This document shows, piece by piece, positions 24,394-32,868 of a stretch of DNA of 64,000 nucleotides. The stretch covers positions 7,493,501-7,557,500 of the forward strand of contig NZ_CP108006.1 of NCBI RefSeq assembly GCF_036127095.1, written 5' to 3'. The notes under the pieces are model-generated. The model did not search any database and was not told the origin of the DNA. It saw nothing but the letters and a program-made list of their open reading frames with translations. The position numbers were made by a program, and so were the translations under genes. The stretch is from Streptomyces sp. NBC_00335. Its GTDB lineage: Bacteria; Actinomycetota; Actinomycetes; Streptomycetales; Streptomycetaceae. The number at the start of each line of letters is the position of its first letter. The first letter of the stretch is position 1.

Positions 24394-25697
24394 CACGACA
24401 CCCCCAGCGCGGCGGCGGCTTCCACGCCCGAGCGGCAGCCGTCCTCGTGGAACCCCCATCCGTGATAGGCGCCCGCGAAGGCCGTCACCGGACCCGAGAG
24501 CGCGGGCAGGAGCCGCTGGGCGGCCACCGACTCCGTGGTGTAGACGGGGTGTTCGTACTCCATCTCGGCCAGGACCAGCTCCGGCCGCACCGCCCCGCCC
24601 GCGTTCAGCGTGACCACGTACGGCTCCGGCCCGTCCAGCCCCTGGAGCCGGTTCATGTCGTAGCTGACCCGTACGTGCGCGTCGGCGGGCCGGCACCCCG
24701 ACAGCCGGTAGTTCCAGCAGCCCCGGGCGCCGGGCGTGCGCGGCAGCACCGAGGTGTCGGTGTGCAGCACGGTCCGGTTGCGGGAATAGCGGAAGGCGCC
24801 GAGCGCGGTGCGTTCCGCGTCCGTCGGATCGGCCAGCAGGCGCAGCGCCTGATCGGCGTGGACGGCGACGACCACCGAGTCGTAGAGCGCGGTGGCCCCG
24901 CCGGCGGTGGTGACCGACACGCCCTGCGGGGTGCGCGCGAGGGACCGTACCGCGGTGGCGAGGTACACGGCGTCCAGCCGTTCGCGGACCCGCTCCACGT
25001 AGCGCGCCGAGCCGCCCTCGACCGTGCGCCAGCTCGGCGAGCCGCCCACCGACAGCATGCCGTGGTGCTCCAGGAACCGGAACAGGTACCGGGCCGGGTA
25101 CCCGAGCGCCGTGTCCGGCGGGCAGGACCACACCGAGGCCACCAGCGGGATCGCGAAGTGCGCGGTGAAGTAGGGCCCGAAGCGGCCGCGTTCGAGGAAC
25201 TCGGCGAGGGTGATCTCGGCGGCGTCGGCGGCGTCGTCCGTGTCGGCGTGGGCGTCCGTGTCGGCCAGCAGCTGCCTGGCCCGCCGGTGGAACGCCGGGA
25301 TCCGCGTCAGCATCCGCAGGTACTCCGGGTTCACGGCGGACCGGCGACGGGCGAAGAGGCCGCGCGGCCCGCGCGCACCCGCGTACTCCAGCCCGCACCC
25401 CTCGCAGCGGACCGACAGGCTCATCGTCGTCGGCCGGGTGGCCACCCCCAACTCGCCGAAGAGTCGCAGCAGGTGCGGGTACGTGCGGTCGTTGTGGACG
25501 ATGAAGCCCGAATCCACCGCCCGCACCACCCCGTCCGGCCCCTTCAGCTCGTGGGTGTGCGCGTGCCCGCCGAGCCGGTCGTCCGCCTCGTACAGGGTCA
25601 CCTCGTGCGAGCGCGCCAGGACGTACGCCGCCGTCAGCCCCGACACGCCCCCGCCGATCACGGCCGTCCGCGGGCGCGGCGCCCCTCGCTCGGTCAT
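24390..25697 (-). CDS. FAD-dependent amine-oxidase-type oxidoreductase (COG2907-like)
   Basis: 435 residues with GAGAGG before the ATG. The N-terminal AVIGGGVSGLTAAYVLA is the FAD-binding fold, followed by LYEADDRLGGHAHTH. FIVHNDRTYPHLLRLFGELGV and the C-terminal FAGAYHGWGFHEDGCRSGVEAA are typical of the family, annotated as amine oxidases or protoporphyrinogen-oxidase-like but probably acting on lipids. It is the first gene of the DUF1365/CFA/DUF1295 operon. Related genes in alphaproteobacteria are switched on by singlet oxygen. Confidence 0.9.
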   Translation of the reverse strand: MTERGAPRPRTAVIGGGVSGLTAAYVLARSHEVTLYEADDRLGGHAHTHELKGPDGVVRAVDSGFIVHNDRTYPHLLRLFGELGVATRPTTMSLSVRCEGCGLEYAGARGPRGLFARRRSAVNPEYLRMLTRIPAFHRRARQLLADTDAHADTDDAADAAEITLAEFLERGRFGPYFTAHFAIPLVASVWSCPPDTALGYPARYLFRFLEHHGMLSVGGSPSWRTVEGGSARYVERVRERLDAVYLATAVRSLARTPQGVSVTTAGGATALYDSVVVAVHADQALRLLADPTDAERTALGAFRYSRNRTVLHTDTSVLPRTPGARGCWNYRLSGCRPADAHVRVSYDMNRLQGLDGPEPYVVTLNAGGAVRPELVLAEMEYEHPVYTTESVAAQRLLPALSGPVTAFAGAYHGWGFHEDGCRSGVEAAAALGVSW

Positions 25698-25890
25698 CGT
25701 GTTCCTCTCTCCGCTCCGTCACCCGGGCACGCCGTCGCCCGGGACACCCCCGTCACCCCCTTCTTCGGAGCCGAGGGGGGTCTTGGATGTGCCGTACGGG
25801 GGAATCCCGCATCCGATCCGGTGCGCGACGGAGAATCGGAGGCAGAGGGCGGAGGTACCGAAGAACAGGGCTCAAGGAGCGGAGACAGCC

Positions 25891-27396
25891 ATGACGGGCA
25901 AGAACTGCCTGGTCACAGGGGCCACCGGATACATCGGCGGACGCCTCGTACCCGAACTCCTGGACGCCGGCCACCGGGTCCGCTGCCTGGCCCGCACCCC
26001 GGAAAAACTGCGCGACCACCCCTGGGCCGGGCAAGCCGAGGTCGTCCGGGGAGACGTCACCGACCCCTCGTCCCTCGCCGGGGCGATGACCGGCATCGAC
26101 GTCGCCTACTACCTCGTGCACTCCCTCGGCACCGGATCCGGCTTCGAGGAACGCGACCGGGACGCGGCCCGGGCCTTCGCGGACGCGGCCCGCGCCGCCG
26201 GGGTCCGCCGCATCGTCTACCTCGGCGGCCTCACCCCGGCCGACATGCCCGTCCGGTCCCTCTCGCCACACCTGCGCTCCCGCGCCGAAGTCGGGGAGAT
26301 CTTCCTCGCCGGAGCCGTCCCGGCGACCGTGCTGCGCGCCGCCGTCGTCATCGGGTCCGGGTCCGCCTCCTTCGAGATGCTGCGCTACCTGACCGAACGG
26401 CTGCCCGTCATGGTCACCCCCAGCTGGGTCGGCACCCGCTGCCAGCCCATCGCCGTCCGCGACGTCCTGCGCTACCTCGTCGGCAGCGCCGGCATGCCCC
26501 CCGAGGTGAACCGGTCCTTCGACATCGGCGGGCCCGACGTGCTCACGTACGAGGAGATGATGCGCCGCTACGCCGCCGTCGCGGGGCTGCCCGCCCGCCT
26601 CATCCTGCGGGTCCCGATGCTCACCCCGAGGCTGTCCAGCCACTGGATCGGCCTGGTCACCCCCGTGCCGAGGGCGCTGGCCCGGCCGCTCGCCGAATCC
26701 CTGCGGCACGAGGTGGTGTGCGCGGAGCACGACATCGCCGACCACGTCCCGGACCCGCCGGGGGCGCCCATCGGCTTCGACGAGGCCCTCGCGCTGGCCC
26801 TGCGGCGGATCCGCGAGGCCCGGGTGACCACCCGCTGGTCCTCCGCCGCCGTCCCGGGAGCGCCGAGCGACCCGCTGCCGACCGACCCCGACTGGGCGGG
26901 CGGCAGCCTCTACACCGACCACCGGGAGCTGACCGTCGAGGCCCCGGCGGCGGCGCTGTGGCGGGTGGTGGAGGGCATCGGCGGGGAGAACGGCTGGTAC
27001 TCCTTCCCGCTGGCCTGGGCCGTACGGGGCTGGCTGGACCGGCTCGTCGGCGGGGTCGGCATCCGGCGAGGCCGCCGGGACGCGGCCCGGCTGCGGGTGG
27101 GGGACTCCCTGGACTTCTGGAGGGTCGAGGAGATCGAACCGGGCCGGCTGCTGCGGCTGCGCGCCGAAATGCGGTTGCCGGGGCTGGCCTGGCTGGAACT
27201 GCACGCCGACCCGCCGTCCCCGGGGGAAACCGGATCCCGCTACCACCAGCGGGCCCTGTTCCACCCGCACGGCCTGCTGGGCCACCTGTACTGGTGGAGC
27301 GTCTCCCCGTTCCACGCCGTCGTCTTCGGCGGCATGGCCCGCAACATCGCCCGCGCGGCGGAACGCACGGCCGACGAAGGCGCGGACCCGACGTAG
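25891..27396 (+). CDS. NAD(P)-binding SDR-type protein with a C-terminal DUF2867-like domain
   Basis: 501 residues. AAGGAG precedes the ATG, which discards a long open extension upstream. The N-terminal half is an atypical SDR/NmrA-like Rossmann domain (CLVTGATGYIGGRLVPELLDAG, DVTDPSSLAGAM, VRRIVYLGGLTP). After about residue 320 comes a SRPBCC/DUF2867-like lipid- or hydrophobe-binding domain (LTVEAPAAALWRVVEGIGGENGWYSFP). It is divergent from the lipid operon with a 193-bp shared promoter region, so co-regulation with that operon is likely. Confidence 0.88.
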   Translation: MTGKNCLVTGATGYIGGRLVPELLDAGHRVRCLARTPEKLRDHPWAGQAEVVRGDVTDPSSLAGAMTGIDVAYYLVHSLGTGSGFEERDRDAARAFADAARAAGVRRIVYLGGLTPADMPVRSLSPHLRSRAEVGEIFLAGAVPATVLRAAVVIGSGSASFEMLRYLTERLPVMVTPSWVGTRCQPIAVRDVLRYLVGSAGMPPEVNRSFDIGGPDVLTYEEMMRRYAAVAGLPARLILRVPMLTPRLSSHWIGLVTPVPRALARPLAESLRHEVVCAEHDIADHVPDPPGAPIGFDEALALALRRIREARVTTRWSSAAVPGAPSDPLPTDPDWAGGSLYTDHRELTVEAPAAALWRVVEGIGGENGWYSFPLAWAVRGWLDRLVGGVGIRRGRRDAARLRVGDSLDFWRVEEIEPGRLLRLRAEMRLPGLAWLELHADPPSPGETGSRYHQRALFHPHGLLGHLYWWSVSPFHAVVFGGMARNIARAAERTADEGADPT

Positions 27397-27509
27397 CCCC
27401 GTGCGCGGGCCGCGGACGGCGGCCCGCCGGCCCCCTCCTCATCGCCTCCCCATCGCTCCCCATCCCCTCCCCGGACCACGGGCGACCGTTCGATGGGAGA
27501 ATCGGTTCC

Positions 27510-28091
27510 GTGACGACTGTCTCCGGGGACTTCGAACTGACCATGGACGAACTGCGCGTCGTCGCACGCTACGCCTTGGAGAGCGCCGAGGGCGTCCTTC
27601 ACGTGTTCGAGGAAGCCACGCCCGGCGATCCCCGGCCTCGTGCGGCCATCAACGCCGCGGGGGACTTCGTGAGCGGCGCCAAGAGGACCAACCTGCAGCG
27701 CATCACCTCCATGGACGCCCACCGGGCGGCAAAGGAGGCGACCACGGAGGCCGCACGGCTCGCTGCGCGCGCCGCCGGAGATGCCGCCTCCGCGGCCTAC
27801 CTCCATCCGATCGCGAAAGCCACCCAGGTGGGACACATCCTGCGCGCCGCCGCGAGCGCGGCACGCATCGGCGAACTGAGCGCGGGCGATGATTCCGCCG
27901 TCGGGCTCCGGCTGATCGAGGAGGCTCGCCGACGCGCCACACCCGTACTGATCGATGTGCTGAACAGGTACCCCGAGGCACCGGCCGGCAAGAGCCGTGC
28001 CGCACAGCTCATGACCCTCCTGGACGCGTCCCTGCGCACACCCCGCCAAACCGAGGGCCGGGCGGCGAGCGCGCCGCAGCCGACCCCATAG
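27510..28091 (+). CDS. Imm5-like putative immunity protein, orphan
   Basis: 193 residues from GTG, with GGGAGA at 27495-27500. The Ala-rich helical sequence matches the Imm5-like putative immunity fold: MDELRVVARYALESA, GDPRPRAAINAAGDF, ASAAYLHPIAKATQVGHIL and ARRRATPVLIDVL. Members are predicted to neutralise polymorphic toxins, but most streptomycete copies, like this one, have no toxin gene beside them. It is on the same strand as, and between, the SDR and photolyase genes. The function remains open. Confidence 0.7.
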   Translation: MTTVSGDFELTMDELRVVARYALESAEGVLHVFEEATPGDPRPRAAINAAGDFVSGAKRTNLQRITSMDAHRAAKEATTEAARLAARAAGDAASAAYLHPIAKATQVGHILRAAASAARIGELSAGDDSAVGLRLIEEARRRATPVLIDVLNRYPEAPAGKSRAAQLMTLLDASLRTPRQTEGRAASAPQPTP

Positions 28092-28248
28092 GCGGACCGC
28101 GGGGCGGAAGGCCCGACGGGAACGTGCCTGGAAACGCTCCGGGGAAACACCCGGGCACGGCGCGGCAGCGCCACCGCATCCGGGAGGGGGTCCGGCGGCG
28201 AAGTACTCACGACACCAGTCCCCACGTCCCCCACGCGGAGCGAACCCC

Positions 28249-29640
28249 ATGAACGTCGCGGTGGTCCTCTACACCTCCGACCTCCGGCTGCACGACCATC
28301 CGCCGCTGCGGGCAGCCCTGTCCTCTTCCGAGCAGGTGGTACCGCTCTTCGTGCGCGACCCGGCGGTCCCCGCCCCGCCCAACCGGCTCGCCTTCCTCGC
28401 CGACTGCCTCGCCGACCTCGACGCCGGCCTGCGCGCCCGCGGCGGCCGCCTCGTCGTACGGTCCGGCGACCCGGTCGCCGCGACCATGGCCCTCGTACGG
28501 GAGACCGACGCCGACGAGGTGCACATGGCGGCCGGGGTCAGCGCGTACGCCCACGCCCGTGAGGAGCGGCTGCGGGTCGCCCTCGAAGCCGAGGGCCGGC
28601 GGTTCCACGTCCACGACGCGGTGATCACCGCGGTGGCCCCCGGCGCCGTCACCCCCACCGGGTCCACCGGGTCCGACCACTTCGCCGTCTTCACCCCGTA
28701 CCACCGCCACTGGTCGCAGCACCCCCTGCGGGCCGCCGCCCCCGCGCCCCGCGCCGTCCCGGTGCCCGACGCGATCCGCTCCGAACCCCTGCCCGAGCGC
28801 GCCGCCGTCACCGGCACCTCTCCGGGCCTCGCCCCCGGCGGGGAATCCGAGGCGCGCCGGCTGCTGGCCCGGTGGCTGCGCTCCAGCATCGACCGCTACT
28901 GCGACACCCATGACGACCTGGCCGGCGACGCCACCTCCCGGCTCTCCCCGCACCTGCACTTCGGCACGCTCTCGCCCACCGAGGCCGTGCACCGGGCCCG
29001 CGCCGCCGGCGGCCCCGGCGCGGAGGCCTACGTACGGCAGCTGTGCTGGCGCGACTTCCACCACCAGGTGCTCGCGGCCAGGCCCGGGGCCGCCGCCGCG
29101 GACTACCGGGACCGCGGCGACCGCTGGCGCACCGGCCCCGCCGCCGAGGAGGAGACCCTGGCCTGGAAGGAGGGCCGCACCGGCTACCCGGTCGTCGACG
29201 CGGCCATGCGCCAACTGGCCCACGAGGGCTGGATGCACAACCGCGGCCGGCTGCTGGTCGCGAGCTTCCTCACCAAGACCCTGTACGTCGACTGGCGCGT
29301 CGGAGCCCGCCACTTCATGGAACTCCTCGTCGACGGGGACCTCGCCAACAACCAGCTCAACTGGCAGTGGGCCGCGGGCACGGGCACCGACACCCGCCCC
29401 AACCGGGTCCTCAACCCCGTCCGCCAGGGCCTGCGTTACGACCCCGACGGCGGCTACGTCCACCACTGGATCCCCGAACTGGCCGGACTCCCCGCACCGC
29501 GCGTGCACGAGCCCTGGCGGCTCCCCGGCCTGGAACGGGCCGAGTACGACTACCCCGACCCGGTGGTCGGCCTCGCCGACGGCCTCGACCGATTCCGCGA
29601 GGGCCGCGGGACGGGGCACGGACCGACGGGCGCACCGTGA
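28249..29640 (+). CDS. phr: Class I CPD photolyase
   Basis: 463 residues. The N-terminal photolyase domain (VVLYTSDLRLHDHPPLRAAL) binds the antenna pigment and the C-terminal domain binds FAD. The FAD and DNA segments are strongly conserved: WKEGRTGYPVVDAAMRQL, GWMHNRGRLLVASFLTK, GDLANNQLNWQWAAGTGTD and NPVRQGLRYD. It repairs UV-made cyclobutane dimers with blue light. The TGA overlaps a GTG in the frame of the downstream LitR-type regulator. Pairing with a B12 photoreceptor and an ECF sigma factor indicates light-induced expression. Confidence 0.94.
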   Translation: MNVAVVLYTSDLRLHDHPPLRAALSSSEQVVPLFVRDPAVPAPPNRLAFLADCLADLDAGLRARGGRLVVRSGDPVAATMALVRETDADEVHMAAGVSAYAHAREERLRVALEAEGRRFHVHDAVITAVAPGAVTPTGSTGSDHFAVFTPYHRHWSQHPLRAAAPAPRAVPVPDAIRSEPLPERAAVTGTSPGLAPGGESEARRLLARWLRSSIDRYCDTHDDLAGDATSRLSPHLHFGTLSPTEAVHRARAAGGPGAEAYVRQLCWRDFHHQVLAARPGAAAADYRDRGDRWRTGPAAEEETLAWKEGRTGYPVVDAAMRQLAHEGWMHNRGRLLVASFLTKTLYVDWRVGARHFMELLVDGDLANNQLNWQWAAGTGTDTRPNRVLNPVRQGLRYDPDGGYVHHWIPELAGLPAPRVHEPWRLPGLERAEYDYPDPVVGLADGLDRFREGRGTGHGPTGAP

Positions 29641-29798
29641 CCGGCGACCGGGCCCGTGACCCCGGCGGCCAGGGCCATGACCCCGACGTGCGCACCGTGA
29701 CCGGCGGGCGGCCACGGGCCGAGGGCGCGTCCGGGGCCGAAGACCCGGCCGGGACCCGGGTGACGCTTCGGGGTCCTTCCGCGCCGTACGGTGGAGAG

Positions 29799-30800
29799 GT
29801 GGAGCCCGAACCCCCGCAGTCCACGCCGGTCGCCCTCGGCACCGGCGCGGTCGCCCGACGCCTCGGGGTGTCCCCGACGACGCTGCGCTCCTGGGAGCGC
29901 CGCTACGCCATCGGGCCGGACCGCCGAGAAGAGGGCAGGCACCGGCGGTGGACCCCTGCGGACATCGCCCGGCTGGAGCTGATGTGCCGCCTCACCGCCC
30001 AGGGCGCGCCCCCGTCCGAGGCGGCCCGGGTGGCCCGGGGAGCCCGCGACGCCCCGTCCGCCGATGCTCCCGCCGCCGCGACCCCCGGCGGGCCCCGCGC
30101 GCTGCGCCTCGGGGACGTCCGCCCGGAGTGCAGGGGGCTCGCGCGGGCCGCCGTACGGCTGGACGCGCCGGCCGTGGAGGACCTGCTGGCGGCCGTGCTC
30201 GCGGAGCTGGGCCCGGTCACCGCGTGGGAGGAGGTCATCGCGCCGACCCTGCACGCGGTGGGACGCAAGTGGGCCACGGCCGGGGAGCGTTACGTCGAGG
30301 TCGAACACCTCCTGTCCTGGTACGTCTCCGCGGCCCTGCACCGGATCCGGCCCGCCCCGGAGCCGCTCCGGGCCCCGCCCGTACTGCTGGCCTGCACGCC
30401 CGGGGAGCAGCACTGCCTCCCGATGGAGGCGCTGGCCGCAGCCCTCGGCGAACGGGGCCTGCCCGTAAGGATGTTCGGACCCGCCCTGCCCGCCGACGCC
30501 CTGTGCGAGGCCGTGCGGCGGACCGGTCCGCGGGCCGTGGTCCTGTGGGCGCAGTCCCGTACGACCGCCGACGCGGCTCTCGCCAGGTCGGTGGCGGGCA
30601 TCGAGTGGGGCCCGCGCGGCGCCCGCGGCCACTCGGCGCTGCTGCTCGCGGGCCCCGGCTGGGGCGCCGGGGCCGCAGCCCAACCCGCGCGCGCCGAGCG
30701 GCTGTTCGGGCTCCGCTCGGGGCTGGCCGTCATCGAATCGGTTGTGGCAACCGGGGCTGCGGCGAAAGCTCCGGGGAGCGTTCCAGAGACTGTCGCATGA
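29799..30800 (+). CDS. litR: MerR-family B12-dependent light-sensing regulator, LitR/CarH type
   Basis: 333 residues from GTG at 29799, with TACGGT seven bases upstream (leaderless); an in-frame GTG at 29637 would add 54 low-complexity residues. A MerR helix-turn-helix (AVARRLGVSPTTLRSWERRY) precedes a cobalamin domain. The CarH/LitR ligands are visible: W158 and E169-H170 (KWATAGERYVEVEH), and the lower ligand H205 in GEQH. There is one residue more than usual between W158 and the glycine. In the family AdoCbl-bound protein represses in the dark and light breaks the tetramer. The 3' end overlaps litS by 71 bp tail to tail. Confidence 0.88.
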   Translation: MEPEPPQSTPVALGTGAVARRLGVSPTTLRSWERRYAIGPDRREEGRHRRWTPADIARLELMCRLTAQGAPPSEAARVARGARDAPSADAPAAATPGGPRALRLGDVRPECRGLARAAVRLDAPAVEDLLAAVLAELGPVTAWEEVIAPTLHAVGRKWATAGERYVEVEHLLSWYVSAALHRIRPAPEPLRAPPVLLACTPGEQHCLPMEALAAALGERGLPVRMFGPALPADALCEAVRRTGPRAVVLWAQSRTTADAALARSVAGIEWGPRGARGHSALLLAGPGWGAGAAAQPARAERLFGLRSGLAVIESVVATGAAAKAPGSVPETVA

Positions 30801-31317
30801 CGTGCAGAGCCCGCCGCATGTGGCTCTTGACGGTGCCCAGCGGGAGCCCGGTGCGGTCCGCGATCTGCGACTGCGTCAGGTCCGCGTAGAAGGCGAGCCG
30901 CAGCACCCGCTGCTGCGCCGATGGCAGCCGGGCCAACTCGCCGAGCAGCAGCACCCGTTCCACGGCCCGCTCCGGACCGGGCTCCGGCTCCGGGCGGCCC
31001 TGTGCGCAGACGCGCGCGGCGGCCCGAACCACCCGGGCCCGCCGGGTGCGGGCCTCCAGGGCGTCGGCCACCTTGTGCCGGGTGATGCCGGTCAGCCAGG
31101 CCCCGAGACCGCCCGGCCCGGGCCGGTACCCGCCGCGGCCCCGCCACGCGGCGAGGAAGACCTGCTGGGTCACGTCCTCGGCCTCCCGCTCGTCGCCGAG
31201 CGAGCGCACGGCGAGTCCGTGCACCAGCGGCCGCCAGCGCCGGTAGACCGCCGCCACGCAGTCCTCGTCACCCGCCGCGAAATCCGCTGCCAGCCTGGTG
31301 TCGTCCTGGTCGTCCAT
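30730..31317 (-). CDS. litS: ECF RNA polymerase sigma factor, LitS-like
   Basis: 195 residues from the ATG at 31317; a GTG at 31359 is an alternative. Region 2 (VYRRWRPLVHGLAVRSLGDEREAEDVTQQVFLAAW) and region 4 (LPSAQQRVLRLAFYADLTQSQIADRTGLPLGTVKSHMRRAL) are typical of ECF factors; region 1.1 and region 3 are absent. No anti-sigma gene adjoins. Adjacency to a B12 photoreceptor reproduces the LitR/LitS module that drives light-induced photolyase and carotenoid genes in streptomycetes. The crt genes are not in this window. Confidence 0.88.
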   Translation of the reverse strand: MDDQDDTRLAADFAAGDEDCVAAVYRRWRPLVHGLAVRSLGDEREAEDVTQQVFLAAWRGRGGYRPGPGGLGAWLTGITRHKVADALEARTRRARVVRAAARVCAQGRPEPEPGPERAVERVLLLGELARLPSAQQRVLRLAFYADLTQSQIADRTGLPLGTVKSHMRRALHVMRQSLERSPELSPQPRLPQPIR

Positions 31318-31331
31318 GCCCCGAGCCTCGC

Positions 31332-31377
31332 GAAAACGGCATGCGCGGCCAACTTGCACCGTTTCCGCATCGTTTTC
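31332..31377. promoter_or_regulatory. Imperfect inverted repeat upstream of litS
   Basis: GAAAACGGCATGCG (31332-31345) mirrors CGCATCGTTTTC (31366-31377) across about 20 bases, in an AT-richer patch 15-60 bases upstream of the sigma-factor start. Its position suits an operator for the neighbouring LitR-type regulator, but the streptomycete LitR site cannot be confirmed from this sequence. Confidence 0.4.
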
Positions 31378-31435
31378 TGCCGGGGCCTCGACCCCTCGCC
31401 ATCCGGGCCGGTCGGCAAGGCACCCCCTGGACCGA

Positions 31436-32161
31436 TCAGACCGATGCTTCCCCGCCGGGGTGCATCAGCGGCTGGGTCAGGTACACCAGCGCCACCGCCA
31501 GGACCAGTACGGCGGCCGGCAGCAGCAGCCACCCCACCGACCAGCCGGTCCGTACGAGCAGCGCCCCGGCCAGTCCGCCCGCGAACATCGCGCCGACCGA
31601 CGAGGCCCGCCGCACCCAGGCCACGGTCCCGTACCCGAAGGCCCGGTCCTGCCCGAAGACCGAGCCGCCGAGGAAGGAGGTCAGGGAGCGGGTCACCAGG
31701 GTGGTCGGCACCCCGGCCGGGTTCACCCGCAGGCTCGTCACGTTCCGGATCCCCATCGCCAGCGACAGGGCCGCCGAGACCAGCAGCTGCCGCGTGCCGG
31801 GAGCTCCGAAGCGGGGCGCCAACCCCCATCCGGCGGCCGCGGCCGTCAGGACCAGCACCGCCTCGGCCGACAGCCCGGTCACGAACCAGCGCCGGCCCCG
31901 CTTCTCCACGAAGGCCTCCAGCCGGGCCCCGCACGCCGCCCCCAGGGCGAACGCGGTCAGCGAGACGGCGGGTGCCAGCGCGGGCACCGGGCCCGCGTGG
32001 GCCGCGCCGAAGGCCAGGAACAGCACGTTGCCCGTCTGCATGGCCGTGAAGACGGGCCCGAGCGCCAGCAGGCTGACCGCCTCGGTCAGCCCGGTCACCG
32101 CGGTCAGCACCAGCAGCAGGAGGGTCAGCGGCGGTCGCGTCGTACGGGAACCCGGGCTCAT
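31436..32161 (-). CDS. DUF1275 (YoaK-like) membrane protein
   Basis: 241 residues from ATG at 32161. About six membrane segments and the family signature TAVTGLTEAVSLLALGPVFTAMQTGNVLFLAFG are present, with a repeat-like second half (SLAMGIRNVTSLRVNPAGVPTTLVTRSLTSF). Function is unknown; DUF1275 proteins are small integral membrane proteins, possibly transporters. It is divergent from the histidine phosphatase gene with a 70-bp gap. Confidence 0.88.
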   Translation of the reverse strand: MSPGSRTTRPPLTLLLLVLTAVTGLTEAVSLLALGPVFTAMQTGNVLFLAFGAAHAGPVPALAPAVSLTAFALGAACGARLEAFVEKRGRRWFVTGLSAEAVLVLTAAAAGWGLAPRFGAPGTRQLLVSAALSLAMGIRNVTSLRVNPAGVPTTLVTRSLTSFLGGSVFGQDRAFGYGTVAWVRRASSVGAMFAGGLAGALLVRTGWSVGWLLLPAAVLVLAVALVYLTQPLMHPGGEASV

Positions 32162-32231
32162 GAGCCCCGACACCGACAGGTCCGGCCCGCTCGTCCGGCG
32201 CCGACATGCCGCAGGGACTAGGGTCCGAAGA

Positions 32232-32825
32232 GTGAGTGATCTGCTGCTGGTGAGGCACGGCGAGACCGCCTGGAGCGCGACCGGACGGCACACCGGGCGC
32301 ACCGACATCCCGCTGACCGCGCGCGGGGTCGAGGAGGCCATCTCGCTCTTCCCGTACTTCCGCGACCGCAGCCCCGCCCTGGTCCTGACCAGCCCGCTGC
32401 GCCGGGCCGCCGCCACGGCCGAGCTCGCCGGCCTGACCGGCGCGGTCACCGACCCGGACCTCTACGAGTGGGACTACGGCGGCTACGAGGGCATCACCAC
32501 CCCCGAGATCCTGCGCGAGCGCCCCGACTGGTCCCTGTGGACCGACGGGGTACCGCCCGGCGACGAGGAGCACCCCGGCGAGAACGCCGCCCAGGTCGGC
32601 GCCCGCGCGGACCGGGTGCTCGCCCGGGCGGCCGAGGTGCTGCGCGCCGACCGGGGCAATGTCGTCCTGGTGGCCCACGCGCACCTGCTGCGGGTGCTGA
32701 CCGCCCGCTACCTGGGCCTGCCGCCCGAGGCCGGACGCCTCTTCCTGCTCCGCACGGGCACCTTCAGCATGCTGTCCACGGAGCACGGCCTGCCCGTCGT
32801 CGCGGGCTGGAACACCCGCCCCTAG
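32232..32825 (+). CDS. Histidine phosphatase / phosphoglycerate-mutase family protein
   Basis: 197 residues from GTG. TAGGGT lies seven bases upstream with no Shine-Dalgarno, so it is probably leaderless. The catalytic RHG motif is in LLLVRHGETAWSATGRHTGRTDIPLT, the second histidine is in VVLVAHAHLLRVL, and the substrate-loop sequence is EWDYGGYEGITTPEI. These 2-His phosphatases act on small phosphorylated metabolites; the length fits the cobalamin/PGM-like cytosolic group. The substrate is unknown. Confidence 0.9.
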   Translation: MSDLLLVRHGETAWSATGRHTGRTDIPLTARGVEEAISLFPYFRDRSPALVLTSPLRRAAATAELAGLTGAVTDPDLYEWDYGGYEGITTPEILRERPDWSLWTDGVPPGDEEHPGENAAQVGARADRVLARAAEVLRADRGNVVLVAHAHLLRVLTARYLGLPPEAGRLFLLRTGTFSMLSTEHGLPVVAGWNTRP

Positions 32826-32868
32826 CTCCCGCCTCGCGCGCCGGGCCCGTCTGCGTGACGATGCGTAC

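Noticed and set aside
28092..28248. ECF-type -35 elements (GGAAAC) upstream of photolyase and of litS as a shared LitS promoter
   Set aside because: GGAAAC occurs near both genes, but I could not find a matching -10 at a suitable distance, so a common promoter is not supported.
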